In this document: positions 29,197 through 38,133 of the stretch, one piece after another
Layout: each line of letters opens with the position of its first letter
Position numbering within the stretch: position 1 is the first letter of the stretch
Source: JAHDHW01 sp965277415
GTDB taxonomy: Bacteria; Bacteroidota; Bacteroidia; Chitinophagales; Saprospiraceae
Assembly (NCBI GenBank): GCA_965277415.1
Contig: CBDICS010000072.1
Span: 96,800-160,799, forward strand
Length of the DNA: 64,000 bases
Direction: 5' to 3'
Notes under the pieces: generated by a model
The model's database searches: none
What the model saw: the letters and a program-made list of their open reading frames with translations, nothing else
Told to the model about the DNA's origin: nothing
Program-made: the position numbers and the translations under genes

Positions 29197-29718
29197 CACA
29201 TTTTGAATTCTATGATATACCCATGAGTTTTGAAGTCGACAAAGAATCACTTCGAAAGATCTTTTTTGAAAAACAGCAAAAAGTATCATCCGGATTTCTA
29301 TACCCTGGAAAGTGAAGAAAAACAAGAAGAAGTCCTGGAACTATCAACGCTCAATAATGAGGCCTATAAAATCCTCTCCGACTTTGATAAACGAATGAAA
29401 TACCTCCTTGAACTCAAAGGCGTTTTAGCAGAAGAAGGCAAAAATAAAATCCCTCAGGATTTTCTCATGGACATGATGGACATCAATGAAACCATCATGG
29501 AACTCCAGTTTGATTTCAACCCAGATTCCTATAAAAACGCAATCAAAGACCTAGAATCCATAGAACAAGCACAATATAAAACCATCGCCTCCATTGTCAA
29601 CAGTTACCCAGAAACATCCAATACCGAAGCCGATTTAACAAAAATCAAAGACTATTATTTAAAAAAGCGATACTTGTTGCGGATTCGAGAAAATTTAGAT
29701 AAATTTGCATCGCTTTAG
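29193..29718 (+). CDS. HscB/J-domain-like co-chaperone, frameshifted at a T6 run
   Basis: The gene starts inside the rseP stop (ATGA overlap) with MTHFEFYDIPMSFEVDKESLRKIF. At TTTTTT 29262-29267 the frame shifts; removing one T gives LRKIFLKNSKKYHPDFYT, a proper J-domain helix II with the invariant HPD. The rest (EEVLELSTLNNEAYKILSDFDKRMKYLLELKG, then a helical tail with MDINETIMELQFD) is HscB-like, so the roughly 175-aa protein would present Fe-S scaffold clients to an Hsp70. No hscA or isc genes are adjacent. The break is one of several homopolymer indels in the window and is probably not biological. A programmed shift at the T6G site cannot be excluded. Confidence 0.75.
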
Positions 29719-29761
29719 AAGAAAACATACTTTCTTCATCTACCAATAAAGCGATTACTAT

Positions 29762-29836
29762 GCCCTTGTGGCGGAATTGGTAGACGCGCTGGATTCAAAA
29801 TCCAGTTCCTTCGGGAGTGGGGGTTCGATTCCCCCC
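29762..29836 (+). tRNA. tRNA-Leu (anticodon CAA), 3' acceptor strand missing
   Basis: The sequence runs from GCCCTTG (5' acceptor strand, 29762-29768) through a Leu-type D-arm, an anticodon arm CTGGA-TTCAAAA-TCCAG with anticodon CAA, a long variable arm TCC-TTCG-GGA, and a T-arm GGGGG-TTCGATT-CCCCC (29819-29835). The expected 3' acceptor strand CAAGGGC is absent. The sequence instead continues CCTGTTAGTACGCCA, so it diverges one base past the T-stem. As written, the tRNA cannot form an acceptor stem. This marks the left edge of the unusual 29.8-50.2 kb segment, by insertion, recombination or misassembly. Confidence 0.85.
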
Positions 29837-29943
29837 CTGTTAGTACGCCAAGCTTAACAGAGCCTCAGAAAGTAAGTAATGATTCAAGGCTCATAAGTTG
29901 GAATGAAGTATATCCAACACTCGAAGGTTTAAAAACCGCTATC

Positions 29944-31746
29944 ATGACAGTAGCGACAAGAGACCCTATTTGTCAACAAATGCAAAATGTTTCAATAGAA
30001 AAATTTGGATTTGACCCATTTAATGAAATGGATTCCATACCGGGAACAAAAATGGTTTCAAAGAAGGATGTAGAAAAAGCAATAAAAGATAATCTATTGT
30101 ATTATGCACATCCATTGATAGGGAATATCAATAATACTAAGAGAGGGACTGTTCTTCCACGGCGAGTAGCACTTCAAGAAGGTTTTGATATTCCAGGAAA
30201 TTGGAAATTTATAGATGAACGTATATTAAATGCAGAGAGTAGAAGAAAAATAAAAGAATTATTGAACAAACTTCCTCTATTAGAGAGAGCTGGAAGGGAT
30301 AGGATTAAAATAATAACTAATATCGTTGAGTTGGCTAGAGCTTTTATTGGAGATGTAACAACGACAACAACACGTAGATTAGAAAAAATATATGCTTTAA
30401 GAGTTTGTCAAAGCAGAGATATCAGAGATGTTTCAATAGGTATTTTGAAAAACGCAACTCGTAACGAATTATTAAAAAGAATAAAAGAAAGAGTACCTCA
30501 AGAGATGCCTACTCAAAGATTTGAATATTGCAAATATTTTATGCCAGATATGAAAACACTTTCTATAAATGGTTTATTCCATTTTTTAAAATGGAGTTTT
30601 GAGCAGTTAACAGCGGAGTCTTATCCATTTGATCCTGAGGAAAGTGCATTAGAACCTTCCGAAGTAGTAGTGATTAATAACATGAAAAAGCTATGGGTAA
30701 TGCTTCCAGTAAACATGCGTTTTGCTATACTTTTTAATGATATAAGTAGAGTAATAAGGTTAAATGAATGGGAAGAGAGATTTAGTTTCCACATAAAAGA
30801 TATTTATAAAAGACAGGTTGATAAATTAGTAGAAAATAACGAGGTAGAAATTATTAAAGAGAAAAGCAGGCCAACATATCGGTTCTCCTCTAGTAGAGCT
30901 AAAACCTTTGATGTTCAAGCTCTAAGTCACTTTTGGGGTTGGAATCAGAATGAATATGATGAAGCGATACAAACGAATAGGGTTTTTTTAATGCCACTTT
31001 TGGGAAATGATGCATCACATGTAACTGTTTGTATTTCAAATTGGATTCAATACAATAACTCTACATTTGACAAAGACACTGCTTTTGTATGGCAGGCTAC
31101 TCAAACAAAGGATGTATTTCCAGCTAATGGAGGAGCAGTCATTGCATCTTTGATGTTTGCTTTCTGGCGATTATATTATGATCGAAGACTATCAGGATAT
31201 CATACTATGTCCGAAACTTTTGATGGAACTAATATACTAGATATGATAAAACCCCAAGAAAAAGATAAAGTAAATAAAGAAGCATTAATCAAAACCTTAT
31301 TAAGTGCAAAAAATCTTCAGGTTAAAAATTTCAAGGCCAATCCTAATTTAAAAGAGCAAGACAGTATGGAATGTTTGAAGGGTTGTATACGACAGGGTGG
31401 TATGTTTGCAGGGCAACCAGCCTGGATGATCAATCCTATTTCTTTAATGGATATACTATATAAGGTTTTTTATCTCAGCCCTGAAGACTTAGATGATAAC
31501 GATAAAGTAGATGTCAAGCATCATCAAGCAAATTTTGATAATCTCAAAATACAAATAGACACTTTAAGAGGAGAACTAGCCGAGCAAGAATATTTTGTTC
31601 CTCGCTTCTCCTATGAATTTAGCACAAAAACAGGCTTTGAAGTCAAAAAATATGTCAAAGTATCGAGCAAAACTGTGCCTGATGAAGAAGATTCTACAGA
31701 ACTAGTTACCGGTGTAACAGCTAGTAGTCCTTTGAGGGAAGTATAG
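29944..31746 (+). CDS. Unknown conserved ~600-aa protein, paralogue 1 bracketing the island
   Basis: I do not recognise this protein. The first ATG is 29944, but the frame is open back to the tRNA. The upstream in-frame segment encodes SRLISWNEVYP, also present in the paralogue at 47811-49846, so the true 5' end is upstream and probably lost at the tRNA junction. Shared blocks between the two include LLYYAHPLIGNIN, RAFIGDVTTTTTRRLEKIYA, NGLxHFLKWxFEQLTAE, VFLMPLLGNDASHVT, GGAVIASLMFAFWRLYYDRRLSGYHT, and the C-terminal FVPRFSYEFSTKTGFEVK. A short coiled coil (DNLKIQIDTLRGELAEQ) precedes that end. There is no signal peptide or membrane segment. It is convergent with the 586-aa fibre-like gene. 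Confidence 0.75.
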   Translation: MTVATRDPICQQMQNVSIEKFGFDPFNEMDSIPGTKMVSKKDVEKAIKDNLLYYAHPLIGNINNTKRGTVLPRRVALQEGFDIPGNWKFIDERILNAESRRKIKELLNKLPLLERAGRDRIKIITNIVELARAFIGDVTTTTTRRLEKIYALRVCQSRDIRDVSIGILKNATRNELLKRIKERVPQEMPTQRFEYCKYFMPDMKTLSINGLFHFLKWSFEQLTAESYPFDPEESALEPSEVVVINNMKKLWVMLPVNMRFAILFNDISRVIRLNEWEERFSFHIKDIYKRQVDKLVENNEVEIIKEKSRPTYRFSSSRAKTFDVQALSHFWGWNQNEYDEAIQTNRVFLMPLLGNDASHVTVCISNWIQYNNSTFDKDTAFVWQATQTKDVFPANGGAVIASLMFAFWRLYYDRRLSGYHTMSETFDGTNILDMIKPQEKDKVNKEALIKTLLSAKNLQVKNFKANPNLKEQDSMECLKGCIRQGGMFAGQPAWMINPISLMDILYKVFYLSPEDLDDNDKVDVKHHQANFDNLKIQIDTLRGELAEQEYFVPRFSYEFSTKTGFEVKKYVKVSSKTVPDEEDSTELVTGVTASSPLREV

Positions 31747-31985
31747 TAGAAAAATTGTTCTCAAAAAATCATCAAATTGTTTGATATATGATGCTACCCA
31801 CTGATATTTAAGTAACAACAATCAATCAAAAAATTAATTAGATAACAAAAACGATATAATCTTTCAATATCTCGATGATGCTTAAATTACCATTCATCGA
31901 ATCCATAACCTTATCATATAGATATCTCACATTATGTCTTACAATAAAGCATTTTGTGGGTTTATTGTTTTAATCAATTACATGC

Positions 31986-33746
31986 TTAATAATTGACATT
32001 ATTAACTAAATTTATTCTTATAAACATTACATCTACATGCCAGTCATCATGGTTCTTTTGAGATGCCATATCAGCTTCAATATGCCAAAAACCATTCTTT
32101 TTAATCATTCGAACGCGAACTCCGCTCCCAATTCCGCCTTCATAAATATCAAGGTTTCCTGTCCAGAATCCTGCGATAATTGCGTGAAATTCATTAACAG
32201 AAGCTGTGGTATTATATGTATTACCTCCAGTCCTACTATCTCCTAAATTTTGATATCTCCAGAATTGAAAGAATGGATTACCATCTATTGTAATTTTTTT
32301 TGTTCCTCCTCTTGGAGAGAAGTCAATACCTTTATTTTCACTAATGATATTTCCAGATCCAGAAAAAAGATTATTTCCAATTTTCATATCGCCACTATTC
32401 CGGATATCACCATTAACATCTATTCTTGCATTAGGGTTTTCTATTCCGAACCCTACATTCCCATCTGGAGCTACGGTAAGTTTAGGCATGAAAGCAGTAT
32501 TATTATTATCAAAACCGCCTAATTGTATCTTATGATCGTAATTCCCTCCAAACGCCACTACCCCAGGCTTTGGTGTTGCAATCCTCCATGTAGCATTTAT
32601 ACTATCCGTCCCTTGCACCTGTACATGTGGAATTCCGAAATACTTGTTGATTTGAATAGGAACATTTGGATTTGGTGTTCCAACTCCTATATTGCCATCA
32701 AAATGTGAATTACCGTTGTGTACATGCAGCTTATCTGTAGGGTTATTGGTTCCTATTCCTACTTTTTCAGAATTTGCTCCTGAAGCAATATAAATAGGTG
32801 TTCGTTGAATTTGTAGTATTGTCATGTTCCCTTGATATCCGACAATATTTCTATACTCAATAGACATATTGGTTAGTCCAGCTTTATCTGATTTAATATT
32901 GGCTATATTAAATGAAATCACTTCATTAGGAATAATACTTCTATCTTGATTTACAGATATAATCCACTCAATAGTATTTTTTTGCGTATCAGGAGGCTGT
33001 ACTGTAAAAACCCCAGCACTTACAGGTTCAATAGTAAGTGCAGCAATAGTCGCAGGATTTGTATGCAGAGCAGCAGGGCCTACCATATCAAACTTAATAA
33101 TGAACTGACTTTGTGGTGTTAGTTCAATATTATTTTCAGCAGAACCATTTAGAAATTCTAAAGTAAGTTGTTGCGCTGTATTATCATTCAATATCCTATT
33201 AAATTCGCGAAAATAAAACTGCAGCGGCATCTCAATTAAACCTACCTGACTTACAATACTAATTCGTTCTAGATCATGTCCTGAGAAAGGAGTTCCCTGT
33301 ACATTGAGGTTTTTGTAATTGATTTGTACGTTGCTGCTTCTTGATCCTCTTGAAGCATCTACTTTTATGTTAGTGAGTATCACATCAAATAATTCTCCAT
33401 GGGCAATCATTCCTCCCCCTGTCTTCATTAAATAAACAGATACAGTTCCATCTAAAGTACTTTTTGAAGCACTAGCTGTCCAGCCAGGAGTAGAAGTATC
33501 AATCGTATTAATACTTGCTAAGTCTATAATACCAGGCCTAAATCGGACTTCAAAATGGTGATTTGGTTGTGACGCAATAGAACTTGTTGATGCTGCATAT
33601 GTAATCGGGTTTCCTGATTGATTGTTCACTTGAAGTGTTACATTTTCTCCGGCTACATTATTTGTGATAAATAGAACATCACTTTGGTCTTTACTTACTA
33701 TTTTGAAATTTAATGGTGTTGCAGTTACAGTGCTTGAATTATTCAT
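31986..33746 (-). CDS. Tail-fibre-like protein with duplicated beta domain
   Basis: This 586-aa protein has no signal peptide. Residues about 10-150 and 165-315 look like two copies of one beta-rich domain; compare VILTNIKVDAS...NVQINYKNLNVQG with FNIANIKSDKA...MSIEYRNIVGYQG. Repeats of the tail-fibre type follow: VGIGTNNPTDKLHV (329-342), IGVGTPNP (353-360) and VGFGIENPNARIDVNGD (431-447). The C-terminal 130 residues (FFQFWRYQNLGDS, GFWHIEADMASQKNHDDWHVDV) may form a tip domain. Such GIGT-NP repeats occur in phage tail fibres and in Bacteroidota surface proteins. As the last gene of the operon it may be the fibre or receptor-binding part of an assembly, which is inference. Confidence 0.75.
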   Translation of the reverse strand: MNNSSTVTATPLNFKIVSKDQSDVLFITNNVAGENVTLQVNNQSGNPITYAASTSSIASQPNHHFEVRFRPGIIDLASINTIDTSTPGWTASASKSTLDGTVSVYLMKTGGGMIAHGELFDVILTNIKVDASRGSRSSNVQINYKNLNVQGTPFSGHDLERISIVSQVGLIEMPLQFYFREFNRILNDNTAQQLTLEFLNGSAENNIELTPQSQFIIKFDMVGPAALHTNPATIAALTIEPVSAGVFTVQPPDTQKNTIEWIISVNQDRSIIPNEVISFNIANIKSDKAGLTNMSIEYRNIVGYQGNMTILQIQRTPIYIASGANSEKVGIGTNNPTDKLHVHNGNSHFDGNIGVGTPNPNVPIQINKYFGIPHVQVQGTDSINATWRIATPKPGVVAFGGNYDHKIQLGGFDNNNTAFMPKLTVAPDGNVGFGIENPNARIDVNGDIRNSGDMKIGNNLFSGSGNIISENKGIDFSPRGGTKKITIDGNPFFQFWRYQNLGDSRTGGNTYNTTASVNEFHAIIAGFWTGNLDIYEGGIGSGVRVRMIKKNGFWHIEADMASQKNHDDWHVDVMFIRINLVNNVNY

Positions 33747-33758
33747 AGTAATAATTTA

Positions 33759-36700
33759 TTATTTTAATTTATTTAATCTCAACCATCCCTCATTAAGTTC
33801 AGGCTCTTCTGGATAATTAGCATTAAGCGTAGGATTTAAAAACCCTACCTCTTCCAGATAAGTTTGAATATTTTTTTGAATGCCTTGAAAAGCTGTGGGG
33901 AGGTTCGCTTGCACTCTATCCTCTACTTCAACAACCTGAGCCACTTTTGCATTTAAGTATAGTGGAACTAATACACCTGCTTCTTCTAAAGCATCCCATA
34001 AATTAATTCCTCCTTGTGCTAAACACGCTTTCAGTTCACCTAAAGACAAATACCCTCGTCCTATTAATCGTTGATCACGCAACATTTTAATATGTTTCAT
34101 TGTAAAGGCAAATCGATTGCTTAAGCTTGTTGGATTTTGGGTAGATGCTACTGTATACTCACCGGCTGTATTCACAGTTTGTATCCAATTGTTAATTATT
34201 AGGTCATTGACAAAATCTTGAAAATCCGATACAAAATAATTTTCAATTTCAGTCCTCTCTATGAAGCCATTAGACTTGTTCATTGAAATCAGATTATCAA
34301 CATCCATAATATGATAATCAAACTCTTTCAAAGCTATAGGAAAGGTATCTCCCGTTAATAAGACATGAGCTTTTAACGCCTCCCCATCAAGTCCATCAAG
34401 CCAACGTGCTTCTAATAATGCTTCCCATACTCCGGGAATAGAATCGAACTTGGCCAAGATTCCTTTTCGTTGTACAACCCCTTGTTTTAAAATGGATTTC
34501 CAATTTAAACTGCCCTTAACATTTTTCACTTTTTGTTCCCAACTCCAATAATACCCCTCTTCTGGTGGAACAGGTAATTCTAACTTAGATTTTCCAGAAA
34601 GCATAGGAGCTACTTGAAACAATATTTCCATTTTTTCCAATGCTTTTTTATAATGCTCTGGTAAGATTGAAATAGTTTTCGTAGGCAATATTCCGGTAGT
34701 TAAATGAACCTTTGCAAATGGGTCAACCAACATGACTAATCTTTTAGGTCCCTCTTTGATTGTAATAATAAGGTTTACTGGATCGTCATTTTTTTGATAC
34801 TTTATTAAATCATGATGTGCAACACTGTTTTTAGGTGCATAAAAAAGATCGTTCTCATACAATAAGTCTCCTTCGACATAATAGCCTATTACGCCGTCAT
34901 TCAACTGATCAAATTGCCCAACTCTAATTGGCAATTTTACCTCATCAAATTTTGCTTTATGGCGATCATTCCGCTGAAGGTTACCTCTAAAAGCAGTCCA
35001 GCTTTGATCAATTGCAGCCTGTCCCTCTAATTGCCAATCAATTGTAGATCGAACAATTGCCAGCGGTTTTCCTGTTATAAAAGATAATTCAGCTCCTTGT
35101 CCACCGGGCTCAGTTTCGCTTAATGTCATAGATTCTTCAATCGAATCTATGAGGCTCGAAAGAAAAACAGGCCCTTGCCCCATAAGGTGTAAAACGAAAC
35201 TCCTTAATACTATGTTTGGAATATCAGTAGGATCACTTAATCCGCCTCCGGGGCCTTCTTCCCAAAACCCATTTTGTGGAATAATTCCCAATAAATCACC
35301 CTTAGAATCATAAATATTAAAACTTCCATCAAAAAAGACAGGAACAATCCATCCACATACTGGAGTGCATTCTGGATGTGAATTAGCTTCCATTGCTATT
35401 TCATTTACAGCAAGCCACCTAAAGTTAATTCTACTTGCTTGAGCTAACCTAGGATTTAGATAGATATTAAAATCACTATTTGCAGTTTGTAAGCCCTCAA
35501 TGACAGTAACATTATTTTGATCTTTTAAATCCTCTGTTCTTCCAAAAGTATCCAACAGTCTTAAGCGACCTACTTTAAGTAAACCAGCTCTTAAAGGGTT
35601 AAAACTAGCTAGTGGAAGCGAAGCAATATTATTACCTTCCCCCAGAGATTGCATAACCCGTTTTGCAAATTCCTGATCATATTGAAATCCAATCGGATCT
35701 GCTATATTTAGTCGAAAGGTAGGAAATAACTGCCTTAACTGATCATTAAAACCATCTATAGCTTGTGACAAAACAAAAGTTCCCTCAATCATAATTTCCT
35801 GATATGCAGCAATAGCATTATCTACAGATGATCTATGATTGGCAACAGGTAGGCCTTGATAAAAAGTAATGGCCGCATCAATATTAGCATAGAAGAACTC
35901 TTCTTCCGTCTTATCTTCAGGAATTGTAATACTAGACTGTGCTAAATAAAGTCCTGCAAGTTCTCTTCTTAAATATTCTTTTAGTCGTTCTATAAAAGTA
36001 TCGGTTGTAAAACCATCAATTACAACTCTTCCAGTATAAGTATCAATACTTTCAAAAGTAGGCTGATTTGAGATAACTAAATCACAGGATTCTTTTGGTA
36101 ACTGGAAATTGGATACAATATATTCTTCTGAATAACGACTTTCATCACTTTTAGAAGGATTCCCATTTGCCACGGAAGCAAATTCAACTTCCCATTCTAA
36201 TAATAATGGATTCCAAGGCTGAGATGCTTGTGTACGAACTCCAAAAATAGGCTTTCCACCGGTGGTCAAATCGCTAGTTGCGATTAGGCTTCGAATAGTT
36301 AATACAGCATCTTTAAAATAAGTATGCGACTCGGACAAGTTAAATAAATAACAGTCTAATCCCTTATTATTTTCCTGATCATCACGACCGTGTCGGTCAG
36401 ATTTAGTGATACAATCACCTTTAATCATTAAGACAGGTTCTTTAGCTTCCCAATATCTAGGTTCTTGTATTTCTTTCAGACAGTATTCAACACAAGCCAT
36501 ATTAGCCTCAGTACCACTATTCAAAAGATTTAACTCATCTAAAAGGTTATTAAATGCTAATACAAGTTGGTTAACAATAGCATCTACATGCGTATTCGCT
36601 TTTACAGAAGCACTAGTTATGCACCCATTTTCATCTTTATTCAAACTATAATCACCCGTTTTTTCAACTAATTTATCTAAGGGAATTATCCCATTCATTT

Positions 36701-38120
36701 CAATGAAATTTCGGATCACATCAATGTCTGGATAATTATCATGAGAGCCATATGTAGAATAAACGGCAGTTAAATACTTATTCCAATCTGAAAACAACTG
36801 TCTTTTAGCATCTGTTATTTCCCGTTGCGCGCTATTGTATTTAGACTGCATTGTATTTAATGCCGCCAACATAGGTCCAAGATTAGATGGCATTTTCATG
36901 TTTTCAAATCTCCCACCCATTTCTGCATTTGCAGAGATATTTATATTACTTTCTATAGCAATTTCCCAAATGTTTCCAGAATCGAAAGCTGTAAAACCAT
37001 GTTCATGACAGACCTCTTTCATTTTAGGCCCAATATCCAGCAATAAATGGTTTAGTTTTTCTCCTTGAAGAATCCCTTCAAATTGTTCCTCTATTTGCTT
37101 TTTTGTAAGATTTTCTCCAGGTTTTAGCGATAGTTTTTCGGCAAAATAACTTCCAAGCGCCTGAGGGCCACTATAACCAATAGCCAACTCTATATTAGGA
37201 GACTTTGTTTCTATAGTTGTTCCTGTAAACTCAATAAAACCAGAACAAATTAGTCGTTCAGGGCTTGCTTTTGTTGAAATGCTATTCGCATTAATTGAAA
37301 AGTTTTGATTTGCAACAACCACCTTCAAATCCAATTGTTCCTCTAATGCTCTGAACACATCCTCTGGTCCTATCGTATTACCATCATTCGTTTGTTGAGT
37401 TTGATACTCTTCAACAAATTGACCTAGCCTGTCATCATTTTGATCAGAATGCCAGCCATACACTTCGTAGGTTACGCCTAAAGCATTTGAAGTTGTTATA
37501 GCAGCATCATGATATCCAAATACACTATGACAACTTGGATAAAAAGCAGCAAAACAAGGGTCGCCATATCCCATAGGCGTAAGTTTGCTCTTAAAATCAG
37601 GATTAGTATTCAAATAATCGCTACCAGACTTATTAGTATCCTCATCTGGAGTAAATTCAGTTGGAGTTAACACCCTTCCTATATGTCTAAACGTTTCATT
37701 ATCTGGCGTAAATAAATTTTTTGAAACAGGATATACAGTATTTCCTATTCCTTCGCCCAGTGGATGCACATAATCACTTTCTATATAACGCACGGTATCA
37801 CCTAAAGCAGCACTATTTCTAAAAACAAGCCATCTGTTTGGTGCAAGAGGAATTTGTGTATCATCTTCCTTAACGCGAATATTTGTTAATGCATCTGGTA
37901 ATGCCCAGTGCAAATGGGCACCAGCAGCCAATCGCATATTTTTAGGAGAGAAAGGAGGTGTCACAATATTCTCACTTATAAATGGTGTTTCTGGATTTCT
38001 ATCAAAAACCTTATCGGTATAGGGTAATCTTTCAAAATTTGCTAAGGGCTGAACTACAGAAGTAGGATTATCCAAAATAAGACTATCGATTTTTATGGGT
38101 ATAATTAATATATTTTCCAT
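33759..38120 (-). CDS. Giant 1453-aa protein of unknown function
   Basis: I do not recognise a named family. The N-terminus MENILIIPIKIDSLIL is followed by a conserved-looking block with AGAHLHWALPDALT (about 66-79) and PNRWLVFRN (94-102). Further blocks are EIQEPRYWEAKEPVLMIKGD (about 560-580), QPWNPLLLEWEVEF, IDTYTGRVVIDGF, and ARLGxxx-like segments such as RAGLLKVGRLRLLDTFGR. The C-terminal 170 residues are helical (IENYFVSDFQDFVNDLIINNWIQ, FAFTMKHIKMLRDQRLIGRGYLSLGELKACL). There is no signal peptide or membrane segment. The gene starts 13 bases after the 678-aa gene and ends 12 before the fibre-like gene, so all three should be co-transcribed and translated together. I recall similar unnamed large proteins paired with relatives of the 678-aa protein elsewhere, but this is not verified. 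Confidence 0.8.
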   Translation of the reverse strand: MENILIIPIKIDSLILDNPTSVVQPLANFERLPYTDKVFDRNPETPFISENIVTPPFSPKNMRLAAGAHLHWALPDALTNIRVKEDDTQIPLAPNRWLVFRNSAALGDTVRYIESDYVHPLGEGIGNTVYPVSKNLFTPDNETFRHIGRVLTPTEFTPDEDTNKSGSDYLNTNPDFKSKLTPMGYGDPCFAAFYPSCHSVFGYHDAAITTSNALGVTYEVYGWHSDQNDDRLGQFVEEYQTQQTNDGNTIGPEDVFRALEEQLDLKVVVANQNFSINANSISTKASPERLICSGFIEFTGTTIETKSPNIELAIGYSGPQALGSYFAEKLSLKPGENLTKKQIEEQFEGILQGEKLNHLLLDIGPKMKEVCHEHGFTAFDSGNIWEIAIESNINISANAEMGGRFENMKMPSNLGPMLAALNTMQSKYNSAQREITDAKRQLFSDWNKYLTAVYSTYGSHDNYPDIDVIRNFIEMNGIIPLDKLVEKTGDYSLNKDENGCITSASVKANTHVDAIVNQLVLAFNNLLDELNLLNSGTEANMACVEYCLKEIQEPRYWEAKEPVLMIKGDCITKSDRHGRDDQENNKGLDCYLFNLSESHTYFKDAVLTIRSLIATSDLTTGGKPIFGVRTQASQPWNPLLLEWEVEFASVANGNPSKSDESRYSEEYIVSNFQLPKESCDLVISNQPTFESIDTYTGRVVIDGFTTDTFIERLKEYLRRELAGLYLAQSSITIPEDKTEEEFFYANIDAAITFYQGLPVANHRSSVDNAIAAYQEIMIEGTFVLSQAIDGFNDQLRQLFPTFRLNIADPIGFQYDQEFAKRVMQSLGEGNNIASLPLASFNPLRAGLLKVGRLRLLDTFGRTEDLKDQNNVTVIEGLQTANSDFNIYLNPRLAQASRINFRWLAVNEIAMEANSHPECTPVCGWIVPVFFDGSFNIYDSKGDLLGIIPQNGFWEEGPGGGLSDPTDIPNIVLRSFVLHLMGQGPVFLSSLIDSIEESMTLSETEPGGQGAELSFITGKPLAIVRSTIDWQLEGQAAIDQSWTAFRGNLQRNDRHKAKFDEVKLPIRVGQFDQLNDGVIGYYVEGDLLYENDLFYAPKNSVAHHDLIKYQKNDDPVNLIITIKEGPKRLVMLVDPFAKVHLTTGILPTKTISILPEHYKKALEKMEILFQVAPMLSGKSKLELPVPPEEGYYWSWEQKVKNVKGSLNWKSILKQGVVQRKGILAKFDSIPGVWEALLEARWLDGLDGEALKAHVLLTGDTFPIALKEFDYHIMDVDNLISMNKSNGFIERTEIENYFVSDFQDFVNDLIINNWIQTVNTAGEYTVASTQNPTSLSNRFAFTMKHIKMLRDQRLIGRGYLSLGELKACLAQGGINLWDALEEAGVLVPLYLNAKVAQVVEVEDRVQANLPTAFQGIQKNIQTYLEEVGFLNPTLNANYPEEPELNEGWLRLNKLK

Positions 38121-38133
38121 ATTTTATTCCGTT

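Noticed and set aside
29193..29718. Programmed ribosomal frameshift in the J-domain gene at the T6G site
   Set aside because: The site looks slippery, but the same kind of one-base homopolymer change breaks six other unrelated genes in the window, so an error is the simpler explanation.
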